The notes beneath the pieces are model-generated. The model had not been told where the DNA came from. It did no database searches and worked only from the letters and a program-made list of their open reading frames with translations. A stretch of 64,000 bases of DNA from Leptobrachium leishanense (taxonomy: Eukaryota > Chordata > Amphibia > Anura > Megophryidae): assembly GCA_009667805.1 (NCBI GenBank), contig CM019066.1:5394001-5458000 (forward strand), written 5' to 3'. A program made the translations under genes and the position numbers. This document shows, one piece after another, positions 21,780 to 33,663 of the stretch. Position 1 is the first letter of the stretch. Each line of letters opens with the position of its first letter.

Positions 21780-22225
21780 AATGACTTGAAAATGGGATTT
21801 CCCCCTATCTGGCAGGGGATTCCCTTGTAGGAGATACAAGGTTCCTTTTGGAACCACATATCTCTGGAACCATCAAAACTAAAGGGTCAAGTGAGGCATT
21901 GTTGAAAAGAGCACAACATGACCAGGTTTTATTTAAAATAAATAAATAAATCCTTTTCTTTTTTTATTCTAATGCAGCACTATTTTTCACTTTTCAGTTC
22001 TAAAGTGAACAGTGATGCTGCACTAACTCACTATGTTATTTCCCATGGCAGAATGCATAAAAACATAAACCGCTGCACTGCAGGTAGGGTGCAGGGGGAA
22101 CTTTGGAAAAAACCTGTGTCTCTAATTTTTACATCTCTTAAGGTCAACTGAGGTGTCATTGGAAAGGTCAGAGTCTGTCCTTTCCATATATACCAATTAT
22201 GACCGGGTAATGTGTTTTTGTTTAA
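21780..22225. mobile_element. Fragment of a TTAACCC-type piggyBac-like element
   Basis: Shares AATGCAGCACTATT...AGTGAACA.TGATGCTGCACTAA with 35595-35660, and a GGAAAGGTCAGAGTCTGTCC hairpin with 62407-62435. Termini are not clear. Confidence 0.5.
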
Positions 22226-23620
22226 AAACAAAATCGAAAAATAAATATAAAAGATAAATGAAGAAGTTACTTTGTGTTTTCTCAGTTAGTGAATAACCTT
22301 TTAGTTTTTCAAAGATAATGTGTTGGGTCACAGCTGCTGCTTTAGTGTTTGGTTATGGATCAAAGCCATGAATCTAGTTGTAACTTAAAAAGTATTTTGG
22401 AGAAAGTTGCAAGCTATCTCTTTTGGTCCACAAAGGTTATAATTCTGCCACCCATACACAGTTGACAGTCTCTGCAAAACGGCATCAAGGCGTCCTCATG
22501 GTATGATCCCGATAGAGAATACAATTAAAAAGTGTAAATTATTAGCAGTAACAAAGTTGGTAAATGTTTTTAGTAGATATTCGTCAAAATGACTGCTTTG
22601 CAATACCTTTTATCCCTTTCCCTGACATATATACATCTCTGCAATGCAGAACGGGAATTGAGAAAAAGGTGTTACCACCAGTTGACAGTGGCTGCCCTGT
22701 ATTAAAGGAAGTGGTGTTTTTATATTAATGACTAAGAAATAACAAGAAGGAAATTAACCGATGGAAAAAAAAATATTGTCGGCGCTTATAATAGCAAAAA
22801 ACTTCCAATCCTAAACTGGCTTCCCCGGGAGTTTTTCCATGAAATCACCAATGACATCATTGCTGACAGCACACATGGCTTTACAGAAGATATAATCACA
22901 TACACGACCTATGGATATCACAAAGCTATAATTATGTATACTGTAACAGATGTCTGTACCCCGACAGGGTCACATCTGCCAATGCCACTTCCTTGCACGG
23001 CCCCCGTGCTCTACCCAAGCAGACTCCCGTGCCTTTCTCCAATCCTTAGCTGCAGCTTAAAGACGGGTAAACGTAGAGAGCCTTGCTAGCATCCACCAGA
23101 ATTAAAACCAGTCTGTAGATCTGAGATCTGTCAACGTTAGAATGGAACAGCGAACAGAATATAGATGCTACCCAATCCATGAGTCGTAACTACATGTATA
23201 GGGGTCAGAATAGAAATGTTTTTATTAGGGACACACTCACATACATTTATACGGTCACTCATGGGTCCTGTACATATACAAACCTCCCTAGAAACCACTA
23301 GGGGACCCATTCAGACCGAAACAGAAAATGGGACACATTTGCCTCTTGGAAGGTGAAACATAATTAGATTAGGTAGACCGTTAAATTAAACATTATGTAA
23401 CATTTCTCAATGAGTCAATACAATGGGAATTGGAATGATAACAGATTACAAACTATTCAAATATAAACAGATTAACCACATTTTAGATACAGGGTAAACT
23501 GGGATGTTAATCCTTTCAACAGATAAAATACATAAGGACCAGACAATAGATAGATAGACAATAGCATTCTTGCATAATCACAGATTATACCAACATTCTG
23601 CACACGAGGGCAATGGGCTA
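22226..23620. other. Unassigned stretch
   Basis: About 1.4 kb of unique-looking sequence with no gene or repeat family recognised. A short GATAGATAGACAATAG simple tract lies near 23550. Confidence 0.4.
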
Positions 23621-23730
23621 ATATTGATTATGAGGGGGCGTGGCCTGACTGGAAACTAAGATGGACGCTTAGCCCGGGAGCTCTATCAGTCACCGCCGAT
23701 TTCAACGCTCCACCGCGTTAGCTTTGGGAC

Positions 23731-24812
23731 ATGATCCGCACAGCCCGCCGCAAATCATCTAAGCAGCCCACCCGCCAACCAGCTGGAACTTCTCCGGGCT
23801 CCATAGAAGCTTTTTTCAGCTCCACACAGACGGGGCCTACAACGGCCGGGAAGCCTAATATGGCGTCCTCCCCCACCACATCGGAGGCCTCATGGTCTGG
23901 CGGGCAATCGACGATACGCCGCCTCGAGTCTTTAATAGCAGAACTGCCGACTCGGGCTGAGGTTCCGACCAGAGCTGACTTTCAAACCATGCTGGATCAA
24001 CTTCAGCTGTCAGTGGGTCGAGAAATAACAGAGGTACGCGCGGAAGTCGCCGCCATTGACGCACGTGTTGCCGCATTGGAGAGAGACACCACGACTCACC
24101 CTACCCCAGATACATTGAGGAACCCTCACGCCGATTTACGGTTCTCGGAGATCCATCGCCGCATAGACGACCTGGAAAACAGGTCAAGAAGACATAATGT
24201 CCGGATCCGAGGCGTCAGTGACGAGGTAAAGGAAATAAAATTATTCCTGTTACGGGCCTTTACACACCTCTTAGGATGCCCCCCTTACCAACTGGAGCAA
24301 TAGATCGCGCACACAGAGTCTTCCGTCCGCCCACTACCAACAACCGTTCTTTCCCAAGAGACATATTGTGTCATTTACCTGATTTCGCGCTTAAAGAGGA
24401 GATTATGCGCCGGGCACGTGCCCGTCGGCAGTGGACCTTTGACGGGGAAACCTTCGAACTGTTTCAAGACTTGTCACCTCAAACCCTGGCAGCCCGCAGA
24501 GCCCTTCGGCCAGTTACTAGAGCATTACAGGATGCAGGACTCCCTTATCGTTGGGGGTTCCCGTTTGCTCTTCACACCCGCAAGAATGACACCCACCATG
24601 TTATTCGCACACCGAGGGACGTGGCCCCGTTCTTGTCCCTCCTGGACCTCCCTCCCACCGAGGTTACGGATTGGGAACGTCTGCCGTTCATGATGCTAGG
24701 GACACCGCCGGCCAATGATCCACCTGGTCCTCAACGCCCATCCCAGGAGGATAATCCTCGGAGCGGCTCAAGAACGCCGCCACCGCGAAAAGCACAGGCC
24801 TCGACTGACTGA
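23731..24812 (+). pseudogene. L1 ORF1 (RNA-binding chaperone), single frameshift
   Basis: ORF1 proteins trimerise and coat LINE RNA. The first part (23731-24303) starts MIRTARRKSSKQPTRQ with a basic, Pro/Ser-rich N-terminus, then a predicted coiled coil (TEVRAEVAAIDARVAALE) and DDLENRSRRHNVRIRG, the entry to the RRM domain of the L1 ORF1/transposase-22 family. The second part (24276-24812) continues in another frame with IDRAHRVFRPP and PRDILCHLPDFALKEEI, which match the RRM/CTD of the family, and ends LDLPPTEVTDWERLPF plus a Pro-rich tail. The frames change near 24297 at GGAGCAATAG, consistent with one missing base. It could be a true mutation or a consensus error in the assembly. Confidence 0.88.
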
Positions 24813-26272
24813 ACACTCTTCATGCTTGACAATCTCCGTCTACGGGAGCACGTCATGCAGACGACGGATGACACCCCGGTAACTTACTATTGTAAGACAT
24901 TACCTACATGGCACCCCTCAACTGTCTTCGCTATCCCGTGCCGCGACACACGGGAGCAGCCTCTATTTTGGTAACACACTTGATAGCTCCGCAAGACCTC
25001 ATCTCACTGACTCAGAGGGTCGGTCGTCTTACCTTACTGTATGTGCTTCTTTAGTCTCATCGACCTGGACCCGCACGCTTGAAGCCCACGTCCTGCTTTC
25101 ACATATGACTTTGTTCCCACTAACCCTTTTTCCCCAAATTACAGCCGCTCTGAGACCCTAGGGTCAACCACCGCTATGCAGCGAGAATGATGATCGTATT
25201 TCCACGGACTGGCAGCCAATGACATTAGTCACCACGCGTACCCCATAGGTGTGGTAAGCTTCTGAGATCCCCCGAGATATTACTCCCCCAGCTGCGGTCA
25301 TGGGAACGAACGGGATCGTGGGAAAACTAGGGGGATTATATGGGTCACCCGTATTATAACTGCCGTTATAAGTTTGCAGAAGCACCGCTATATTGTACAT
25401 AGTTAACAATTACTTATTACCACATGTTACAACAGGATCTTCACCACCGATGTGGTGTGGTGGGATGGTCGTGAAGGAGGGAACAGTATTAGGCCTTGCC
25501 CCCCCCCCCGCCGCCACCGCATCTGTTTACGTATCTATCGCTCCTCACGTATAGTTGTTGTTCTAGTTAACTTTTATTTTTTCTCATGTAATTGCTGACT
25601 TACGGCTCTTACTTCACAGCCGTACCATGATCCTGTTTATGAAAACCCACCTATTAATGTCCCTCATCCATAGCGTGATGTTGTGTTACTGAAATATATG
25701 AGATCACTATCTCACTGCCTAAAATGAAGTCATTGTGATTACCAGCCTGATGTGTACTCGAGAGCTTAGAACTCATCATCGCTCTGTCTCAAGTCTTTAA
25801 GCTGTTATTTTGTTAATCGGTACGACTGGCTCATTGCTCCTGGTCTTTACCACTACATCTTTCCCATCTTATTTAATTAACCAAGTTCCGGTTGCCTTAC
25901 AGCCCCCTCCGAGGGATAGTGCAACTGTTCCCGACAGTGGGTCCGACCTCTCGGTTATTTAACCTGAGACTGTGTGGGACGCCGCTGCCGGTGCACTTAA
26001 ATACCTCATAGTATTTCGTCTCTGTGTTCCCTGTTCCCCCCCCCCTCTTCTGTCCAGCACCGTACCCTCCCTCCATATATCCCCCCCCCCTTTTTTTTTT
26101 TTTTTTTTTCTTCTCTTCTTTTCTCTCTCTTCTCTCTTACTTTCTTCTCTTTCTCTCTCCTCCCTAACTCCACTTCTTACACTCTCTCTCTTCTTCTCTG
26201 TGACCCCCATTTTTCCCCCCGCCCTTCCCCTCCTTGCTGCCCACCGCTCACTACTCCATATCACACCAAACC
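24813..26272 (+). other. Long inter-ORF region of the L1 element
   Basis: About 1.4 kb without a long ORF between ORF1 and ORF2, unusually long for an L1-clade element. Its last 240 bases (26030-26270) are an almost pure C/T tract on the plus strand with poly-C, poly-T and CTCTCT runs, ending just before the ORF2 start. It may serve translation of ORF2 or be an internal promoter; neither is demonstrated by sequence alone. Confidence 0.6.
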
Positions 26273-29200
26273 ATGCCTCTACCCCCTCATGCTGCTCCGT
26301 TTGCCCCCAAAGACCTACAGTTGCTAAGCTATAATGTCCGTGGTCTCAACCTTCCGGAGAAACGCTCGCGCTTGCTACGCGAACTACGATCCATGCGCAC
26401 GTCCGTTGCCTTCCTCCAAGAAACTCATTTCCGCGCAGACGCAGCCCCCCACTTCAGTGATGCCACCTTTCCTACGATGTTTTTCAGTAACTTCACTCTC
26501 GGTAAATCCCGGGGGGTTGCTATTCTGATCTCAAAGGATGTACCCTTTGTGGTTGACGCCACTGAAATAGACAAAGAAGGTCGCTATCTCTTTGTTCGCG
26601 GGACGATTGTGGACTCGGTGTACACCTTCGTCTCCTTATATTTGCCCAACAAACAACAACACACCTGTTTAGCTCGCATACTTAAATCCCTGGAGAAGTT
26701 CCAACAGGGTATCACGATCATAGCTGGAGACTTGAACGTTCCCATGGAACCTCACATTGACTCCTCCTCTCGCTCATCGACCACCCCTTCGAATGTTCTC
26801 CGCCAAATCCGTAAATCCCTGAACGAACATCGACTGGTCGATGTCTGGCGCGCCCTCCATACCGACGAGAGAGATTATACATTCTTCTCACCAGTCCACA
26901 ATGTACATACACGTATCGATTACTTTCTTATGCATTACGATGACCTAACCCTCCTTCGCTCAGTAGATATTACCACTACCACCTGGTCGGATCACGCACC
27001 GATTTCCCTATCCATGTATTCGCCTCTGTTTGTTCCGAGAGAACGACAATGGCGCCTCAACCTCTCACTTTTGGATGACCCCCTGATTCAAGCAGATCTT
27101 ACCTCCACCCTTGATTCCTTTTTTTCCGAAAACACTTCTGAGGACACACCACTCCCAACAATATGGGAAGCCCATAAGGCCGTCATCCGAGGCTTTCTTA
27201 TCAGCCGAGGAACCGCTCGTAAAAAGAAACGGGAAGAGGAACACAGTTCCCTCCTGAAGGAAATACGGACGTTAGAATTGGAGCATATGTCCACAACCAC
27301 GACGGAGGTTTATCAACGCCTGTTAACGAAACGACGACACCTCAATAAACTCTTAAACGACTCTATACGCTTCCAAGCACTGAAATCCCGCTCATTCTTT
27401 GCGCTAAACGAAAACAAGCCAGGACGCCTACTGGCAGGGCTACTACGGGCTAGACGCACAAAAGCGTACATACCTCGCATTCGCACGTCTACAGGCTCTT
27501 TCTCCACCAACCCCCAAGAAATCACTGGAGAATTTCTTAAATTCTTCAAGGACCTATACAATTTAAAGGAAGGGAACGCACAACCCGAACCGAACTCACG
27601 AATAGAATCCTACCTGTCCTCCACAATCACACGTACTCTCTCCTCAACGGATGGCGCGACCCTGAATTCAGCTATTTCGCCTGCAGAAATACTGGCGGCA
27701 ATGAAATCTACTAAAAATGGCAAGAGCCCGGGACCGGACGGCTTGCCAATTGAGTATTATAAAAGGAATATTGACTCTCTGCTGCCGACACTTACCTCTC
27801 TGTTTGAGGTGATTCGACAGGGCACCCCCTTTCACCCCCATTCCTTAGCGGCGACCATTACCTTAATCCCCAAACCGAATAAAGACCACACCTGTTGTGG
27901 GAATTACCGACCCATCTCACTCTTGAACAGTGATGTAAAACTTCTAGCACGGATCTTGGCCAACCGCCTTAAATGTCATCTACCACAGCTGGTAGCTCCA
28001 GACCAAGTAGGCTTCATCCCGGGACGGGAAGCGAGAGACGCGACCACCAGAGTCTTAAACGCGATAATCTCCTCGAAACGTACTGCTCACCCCCTCCTTT
28101 TACTCTCGACGGACGCCGAAAAGGCCTTCGATCGAGTACTGTGGCCTTTTCTTTTTCAGACACTGCAACACATCGGGATCAGACAGGAATTTCTGGTCTG
28201 GATACAAGCCCTATACGCATCACCGACCGCAAGAATCAAAGTCAATGGCGCACTATCCCCCCAGTTCCCGATTTGTAACGGAACTCGACAGGGATGCCCC
28301 CTCTCCCCCCTTCTCTTCGCCTTATGTTTAGAACCCTTACTGTCTGCCGTTAGAAATAACCCACATATACAAGGGGTACAGGGCGCTCACCTAGACCACA
28401 AGGTCTCGGCGTATGCCGACGACTTACTCTTTCTTCTAACTGACCCGGTGGCAGCGCTGCCGGAAGTGACACGGGAGCTCCAAGAATACGGAGCCCTGGC
28501 AGGCTTTAAAATCAACGATTCAAAATCAGAACTCCTTAAGGTCGCCCTTCCCCACACCATCTCCCAAACTATCCGACAACAATACCCCTTCCGCTGGTGC
28601 ACCACATCTCTCACCTATTTAGGGATCCGTCTCTCTGCTAATTTCGCCCGGATCTATGACCTTAATTTTAAACCCCTCTTGGAAACCTTTCGCTCAGACA
28701 TGGCCTTGTGGACAAACAAATATTTGTCCTGGATAGGACGGATAAACGTAATAAAAATGAACCTCTTACCCAGATTGCTGTACCTTTTTCAGACCCTCCC
28801 CATTCTTCTCCCGTTAACCTTCCACACGCAAGTACAGCGCCTATTCTCACAGTTTATCTGGCCCAAAGGACGTCCCCGACTTAAGTACACAACCATGTGC
28901 AAATCTAAACTGTCTGGAGGTCTTGCACTCCCAGACACAAGGTTATATTATTATGCAACCCATCTGATGCGGATCCTCGACTGGATGTCGAGTTCATCGG
29001 ATCAGAGATGGATCGATATGGAAGAAAGACAATCCGGTCTTCCACTCGAGAACCTACCATGGCTTCGTCTGGATGGGGTTCGGAGCCTTGCTACCTCCTC
29101 TACTACAGTTGGTAGTACATTGCTATTGTGGCACAAACTTAGAGTCAAATACGCCCTATCATCATATCCCTCACCCCTTCTACCGCTGACACACAATCCG

Positions 29201-30142
29201 GACTTCCCCACGCAAGTACGATCATCTCTCCACAACCGCTTCACCGTCTCTTCTTGCTTAAGGGTACTTCATGTACTACATGAAGGCAACTTTGTACCAC
29301 TTGATAATCCTCAAAAACCCAATCCGACCTTTGCGGACATTTTCGGTTACCATCAAATTAAATCCTTTCTTAAAGATCTCCCGGGCAACTCCTCCCTCAA
29401 TCGAGCTCTCTCCCCATTTGAATCCTACTGCAAACAAGCACTCCCGCTGACCCATGGCATATCTACACTATATAAGATCCTGCAAGCAGTAGACTCAGAA
29501 CCCCCGGCCTTTATGGCCAGATGGGAACGCACCCTGGAGACACCCATCCCTGACGAGACCTGGACTACCACGCTGACTCTAGTACACTACGGCAACAACA
29601 CTACCCGACTGCAAGAATCCTCATACAAATTCATATCTTTCTGGTATCGTACTCCAGCAATTTTATCCCTTTACCACACGGCCCACTCCCCGACTTGCTG
29701 GCGTTGCGAACTGACACTAGGATCTTACATACATATTTGGTGGGAGTGTCCGCTTATTCAGAAGTACTGGAGACGGATACAGGTCTTAATTGAACGAGTC
29801 ACTGATCTAGTATTGGAGTTTACCCCTCAGACATTCTTGCTTTTACACTTACCATATCCGGTGAAATCTTTAAAGAAATCAATTCTACTCCGCATTCTAC
29901 TGTTAGCTAGATCACTCATCCCCATTTACTGGAGATCCACCTCGATCCCCTCCACCAAGATTCTGATTGAACGGATGGAAACATTGAGATCAATAGAAGA
30001 ACTAGCACTCCCACAAACACAGGCTGCTCAACACTTAGAGGTTTGGTACCATTGGAGTGACTATTGCTCCTCAGCGGCCCTGCGGAGGACACTACAGGCG
30101 GAGGAGGAGGAGGGCAACGGACCGAGACTAGACCCAGGATAA
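26273..30142 (+). CDS. L1 ORF2: endonuclease-reverse transcriptase
   Basis: Uninterrupted polyprotein of about 1289 aa that nicks target DNA and reverse-transcribes the element RNA in the nucleus. I chose ATG 26273 (MPLPPHAAPFAPKDL) because the upstream in-frame ATG at 26234 lies in the pyrimidine tract. Domains in order: AP-like endonuclease with LLSYNVRGLN (Asn21), FLQETHF (Glu50), IIAGDLNVPM and SDHAPISL; RT with GKSPGPDGLPIEYY, LIPKPNKD, NYRPISLLNSD, QVGFIPGR, STDAEKAFDRV, GTRQGCPLSPLLF and the catalytic YADD at about residue 714; the C-terminal CWRCELTLGSYIHIWWEC motif, a Cys/His cluster like the L1 CCHC end. All expected catalytic motifs are present, so the protein could be active. Confidence 0.95.
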   Translation: MPLPPHAAPFAPKDLQLLSYNVRGLNLPEKRSRLLRELRSMRTSVAFLQETHFRADAAPHFSDATFPTMFFSNFTLGKSRGVAILISKDVPFVVDATEIDKEGRYLFVRGTIVDSVYTFVSLYLPNKQQHTCLARILKSLEKFQQGITIIAGDLNVPMEPHIDSSSRSSTTPSNVLRQIRKSLNEHRLVDVWRALHTDERDYTFFSPVHNVHTRIDYFLMHYDDLTLLRSVDITTTTWSDHAPISLSMYSPLFVPRERQWRLNLSLLDDPLIQADLTSTLDSFFSENTSEDTPLPTIWEAHKAVIRGFLISRGTARKKKREEEHSSLLKEIRTLELEHMSTTTTEVYQRLLTKRRHLNKLLNDSIRFQALKSRSFFALNENKPGRLLAGLLRARRTKAYIPRIRTSTGSFSTNPQEITGEFLKFFKDLYNLKEGNAQPEPNSRIESYLSSTITRTLSSTDGATLNSAISPAEILAAMKSTKNGKSPGPDGLPIEYYKRNIDSLLPTLTSLFEVIRQGTPFHPHSLAATITLIPKPNKDHTCCGNYRPISLLNSDVKLLARILANRLKCHLPQLVAPDQVGFIPGREARDATTRVLNAIISSKRTAHPLLLLSTDAEKAFDRVLWPFLFQTLQHIGIRQEFLVWIQALYASPTARIKVNGALSPQFPICNGTRQGCPLSPLLFALCLEPLLSAVRNNPHIQGVQGAHLDHKVSAYADDLLFLLTDPVAALPEVTRELQEYGALAGFKINDSKSELLKVALPHTISQTIRQQYPFRWCTTSLTYLGIRLSANFARIYDLNFKPLLETFRSDMALWTNKYLSWIGRINVIKMNLLPRLLYLFQTLPILLPLTFHTQVQRLFSQFIWPKGRPRLKYTTMCKSKLSGGLALPDTRLYYYATHLMRILDWMSSSSDQRWIDMEERQSGLPLENLPWLRLDGVRSLATSSTTVGSTLLLWHKLRVKYALSSYPSPLLPLTHNPDFPTQVRSSLHNRFTVSSCLRVLHVLHEGNFVPLDNPQKPNPTFADIFGYHQIKSFLKDLPGNSSLNRALSPFESYCKQALPLTHGISTLYKILQAVDSEPPAFMARWERTLETPIPDETWTTTLTLVHYGNNTTRLQESSYKFISFWYRTPAILSLYHTAHSPTCWRCELTLGSYIHIWWECPLIQKYWRRIQVLIERVTDLVLEFTPQTFLLLHLPYPVKSLKKSILLRILLLARSLIPIYWRSTSIPSTKILIERMETLRSIEELALPQTQAAQHLEVWYHWSDYCSSAALRRTLQAEEEEGNGPRLDPG

Positions 30143-30806
30143 TTAACTGACACTTCCATTTCCCTTTATATCCCATTTTATCTAACTTTATTTCACCTCT
30201 CTATGACCACACCTTGTAATTCTTTCTTTCACTGACCCGCCAATACCTATAAATCCCCTTTCCTCTCTCTGACCTATCCCCCCCTCCCCAGCCCACAACC
30301 TCACCCCGACTCCTATCCCCCTGCCCCTTGACTGTCTCTTGTCCGGTTTGTCTATATGTCCTGTTTGTCTGTTTTAATGGGAGCGGATAACACTGACCCA
30401 TACGACAACCCGTCGTACGCTCCGTCAACACTAATGGAATGCCCATCTAACACACGCCAACCCAACACATTTACACTGGAAACCAGAAGCAACGAAACAG
30501 ATATCTCATTCTCTGATATTTAATTTCTGATTATATTCTTAGTAGACGAAAGACACGAATTTAGAGTCGAGAAATGAACCATTCTGCCGAATAGGACAGA
30601 TATATTTATATGATTAAACCATCTTAACCATATGTCAGTAATATGTTAATTGCCCCCTTAACCTGCACTGTTTCGGGTCGAAATGACTCAACGTACTGTA
30701 TTATTAATATATACTTATTACCACTTCAAATATCTGTATCTTCTGTTTGATGAAAATAAAAAACTTTTAATTGAAAATGAAAAAAAAAAAAAATATTGAT
30801 TATGAG

Positions 30807-32214
30807 TTCTACACCCTACAGATCTGCCTTCATGTCCATGCACCGCAAGTCCAAAATGACTTACATCACATATACGATCATGCTAAACCACTGATGTGGA
30901 AATGCCAGTTTGAGTTGAAATAACATTTCTTAGTTGAATTTATAAGAACACATCCTGAATGTCACACTGTGTACAATTCCACAAACAAAAATGCAGCTAA
31001 AAGCTTACAGTAACCCGACCCATCATGGAATAAATCATGTAAAAAGGAAACTGGGATCTGCAACACATAATGGAAGCTATCTTTTGTAGACCATGTTTTA
31101 TGTCAAAATTCCAGCCAACAGATATCAAAAATCTGATTTAAACTACAGAAATTATGACTATACTAGGAATTGTTACTGCCTGCAATGAAACATACCATTT
31201 ATAATGTTTCAGCTTGCTCTGGCTCAAGGACAGATCCACGTCTAAAAAGGCTACAGTACATACATTCAAAATATTTCCTACTAACCTGAACAATGTCTGC
31301 ATTAATGTCTTTTTAACCGTCCGTTACTCATCTTTGCTCTGTTGATGTGGAAATGAGATCATTTATATGTGTGTTTTTGTATCGAGGTCTTTTTGTAGAA
31401 CATAAAGCCAAAAACAAACCCAAGGTTTTATTGATTTTTTTACTTTAATCACCATTGTATTGGGAAGTCAAGATCAATAGGATAGAAAGGGTAAATGTAC
31501 TTTAACAAGTAAATTCAATGAAAGAAAAGAAGAATAACAGATATAAAGATGACGCAATGATTGTTTGACATACTAAATGCAGCTAGTGCTATTACAAATA
31601 ATTTCTTATAAAGCTTATAATAATAGTGTTCAAATTATCCCCTAAATAGTTTATCTACTACCAAATATAATGATTGATTTTAAATAATCGAAAAGGCTTG
31701 CTGAATAATCACATTTCTTTTACCTTTTAACTTCACTACCAAAGTCCAGTTAGCTGCAAAAAACCAAACACCATTTGAATATAACGTGTGATTAGAGTGC
31801 CTCTTGTGGAGAAACAAAATTCACTGTGAACATTCACTCCTGTCCCTTTGTAATGCTGTAAATCAACTGCAAAGAGCAGACCCAAACCTCACTGTAACAA
31901 AAAGTTCAAAAACATTGATGCCGCATTAGAATAGCCTGACAGATGGCAGAATACAAGGAGAGCTCAGGGGTCACTCACTACTGTAAATGGATAAGATTCA
32001 GGGGGTTATAATGACCGGAAGTCTCTGTACAGTACAGATACAAGGTGTTACTGTAATTTCCATATACAGACATTATGCCACATACAGATATTATGTTTAT
32101 ATTCCACTGGTATTTGTTTGATTTTGTTGGTATGATTTTAACAGGCGTTAGCACGTTGGACATCATGCCCACAGTGCTAAAATGTTAGGGTCATGTTCTG
32201 AAGCCCGGAAATGT
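30807..32214. other. Unassigned stretch
   Basis: About 1.4 kb after the L1 target duplication. AT-rich, no gene or repeat family recognised. Confidence 0.4.
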
Positions 32215-32588
32215 AAGAGGTCAGGATATAGCCCCATCCGCTGGAACGCTCTCCCTCGTACGGTCAGACTTTCCCCTAGTTTCTCTTCCATCAAACGCTC
32301 CCTTAGGTTTCTCTAAATAGGAAAGTTTTATCACCCGACTTACTGACGCAACCAGTCCATCACTCTCACCTTGCAGTCCATCACTCCCTCCTTGCAATCC
32401 TCTCCTCCTGTTTCCTCCCTCCGACCCTTCTAGATTGTGAGTTCCCACGGAAATAGGGCCCTTGTTTCCTCCTGTACTGGTTTGTCAAATGTTGTTGAAT
32501 GTATTGTAACCCTGTCTATATTGTGCCCCTTGTACAGCGCTGCGGAATATGCTGGTGCTTTATAAATAAAGATTAATAATAATAATAT
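32215..32588 (+). mobile_element. L2-type LINE 3' fragment
   Basis: Encodes a CGCTGGAACGCTCTCCCTCG segment reading RWNALPRTVR, resembling the C-terminal W-N-x-L-P motif of L2-like LINEs. Then comes a 3' UTR with GATTGTGAGTTCC, TTGTACAGCGCTGCGGAATA and the tail TATAAATAAAGATTAATAAT. The same tail occurs at 41326-41430 and as the end of the SINEs. Confidence 0.72.
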
Positions 32589-33021
32589 AAAATGCTTGGA
32601 AAAGTAAATAAAATGTAATGTTTAATTTGTTGCAAATAAAAGGTACATAAACAGACATACACAAAATCTTAGCTGAAAAGGGCTCACTAAGGAGCTACCT
32701 AGGTGATGCCAAGGAAACAGACAGTATTTGCTTATGAAGCCGTTGCTGGGTGCCTACTATAAAAAAAGTATCTATCTAGATACAAGGAGCGAAAGTAAGG
32801 AAGCGAGCCTTCGTAGGATCACTATAATAGGATAGAAAGAAAGAGTTCAATCTATAATCCTCAAAAGTAAGTGAGTAGGAGAGTCCCCCCAGATGGTTCA
32901 CGGAGTCTGAGAGGTTAGATAGTGTGAGCACTCAAAGTCTGTAAATACCTCTTGACTGAGCACCTCGAAAGAAATTGGCAAATACAGGGAAGAAAATAAA
33001 TGATGCCTAGCATTCCATGCT
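32589..33021. other. Unassigned, possible retroelement flank
   Basis: No gene. Together with the hammerhead-like motif that follows, it may belong to a Penelope-like element terminal repeat, but no coding part of such an element is visible. Confidence 0.3.
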
Positions 33022-33062
33022 CTGCTCTACGCGTTTCGCCGTCATGGCTTCCTCAGGAGCAG
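33022..33062 (-). ncRNA. Hammerhead-ribozyme-like motif
   Basis: On the minus strand: CTGCTC, CTGAGGA, a spare A, GCC-ATGAC-GGC, GAAA, CGCG, TA, GAGCAG. This gives a perfect 6-bp stem I (CTGCTC/GAGCAG), the conserved CUGANGA and GAA core, a 3-bp stem II, a minimal stem III (A-U and C-G around a 2-nt loop) and a UA cleavage site. Minimal hammerheads with short stem III are known from Penelope-like retroelements. The extra A before stem II departs from the usual form, so activity is uncertain. Confidence 0.5.
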
Positions 33063-33663
33063 TGTAAGAGCCGTTTGCTACCTACCCTACTTGATATCGT
33101 GGCAATAGGAGCTGCCTTGCAGATCGAACACCGTCTTGGTAGTGAAAGGGTTAAGAGAGAATACAAGCATATTTTTGTAATGAAATGATAAATGTGTACC
33201 CAAAGGATGTAGTTTAAAAGAGGATGCCAGAGATTTTGAGGTTGCAATAAAGTCTCTAACAATATTTATCTTTTTTAGAAATCGATAGGTGGTTTTCTAA
33301 CACTGTTGTAACTGCTGTCATATCGCACATAGACGGTTAATTTATGACACAAACCAGCTTGTATGCAGCACATCATCATTCTAAGACCCTGCAGCACTGG
33401 CCATGTAGATCCCCAGACTAATTACAGGAAAGTATCCTTTATTCTGTTATTTCAAAACCATTTATCGATAATATGCGCAATTTTCAGCGAATCCCCAAAC
33501 CGAGCAAATGACACAGGAGAATAGATTGCATACTAACAAAGTAGTGCCCTTTTAAGTAAAGTGGACACATTCGCATGTGACCCTATTAAATAAGGTGATA
33601 TCTACTGCCTGAACTTTAAGTATTTCCATTTCTATATGAGATATAACAGATTCTATATTTCAC
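33063..33663. other. Unassigned stretch
   Basis: No gene or known repeat recognised up to the ATT tract that begins the next SINE. Confidence 0.4.

Larger units (their letters stand above)
23635..30792 (+). mobile_element. Full-length L1-clade LINE with 14-bp target duplication
   Basis: The 14-mer ATATTGATTATGAG lies immediately before (23621-23634) and after (30793-30806) the element. It opens GGGGCGTGGCCTGACTGG and ends in poly-A. Order: short 5' UTR (about 96 bp), ORF1 (one frameshift), a 1.4-kb inter-ORF region, ORF2 (uninterrupted), a pyrimidine-rich 3' UTR with AATAAAAAAC near 30755, then poly-A. The perfect duplication and intact ORF2 point to a recent insertion. Confidence 0.96.

Noticed and set aside
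25959..26334. Overlapping Ser/Leu and Arg/Glu/Lys-rich ORFs on both strands
   Set aside because: Both are translations of the pyrimidine tract before L1 ORF2.
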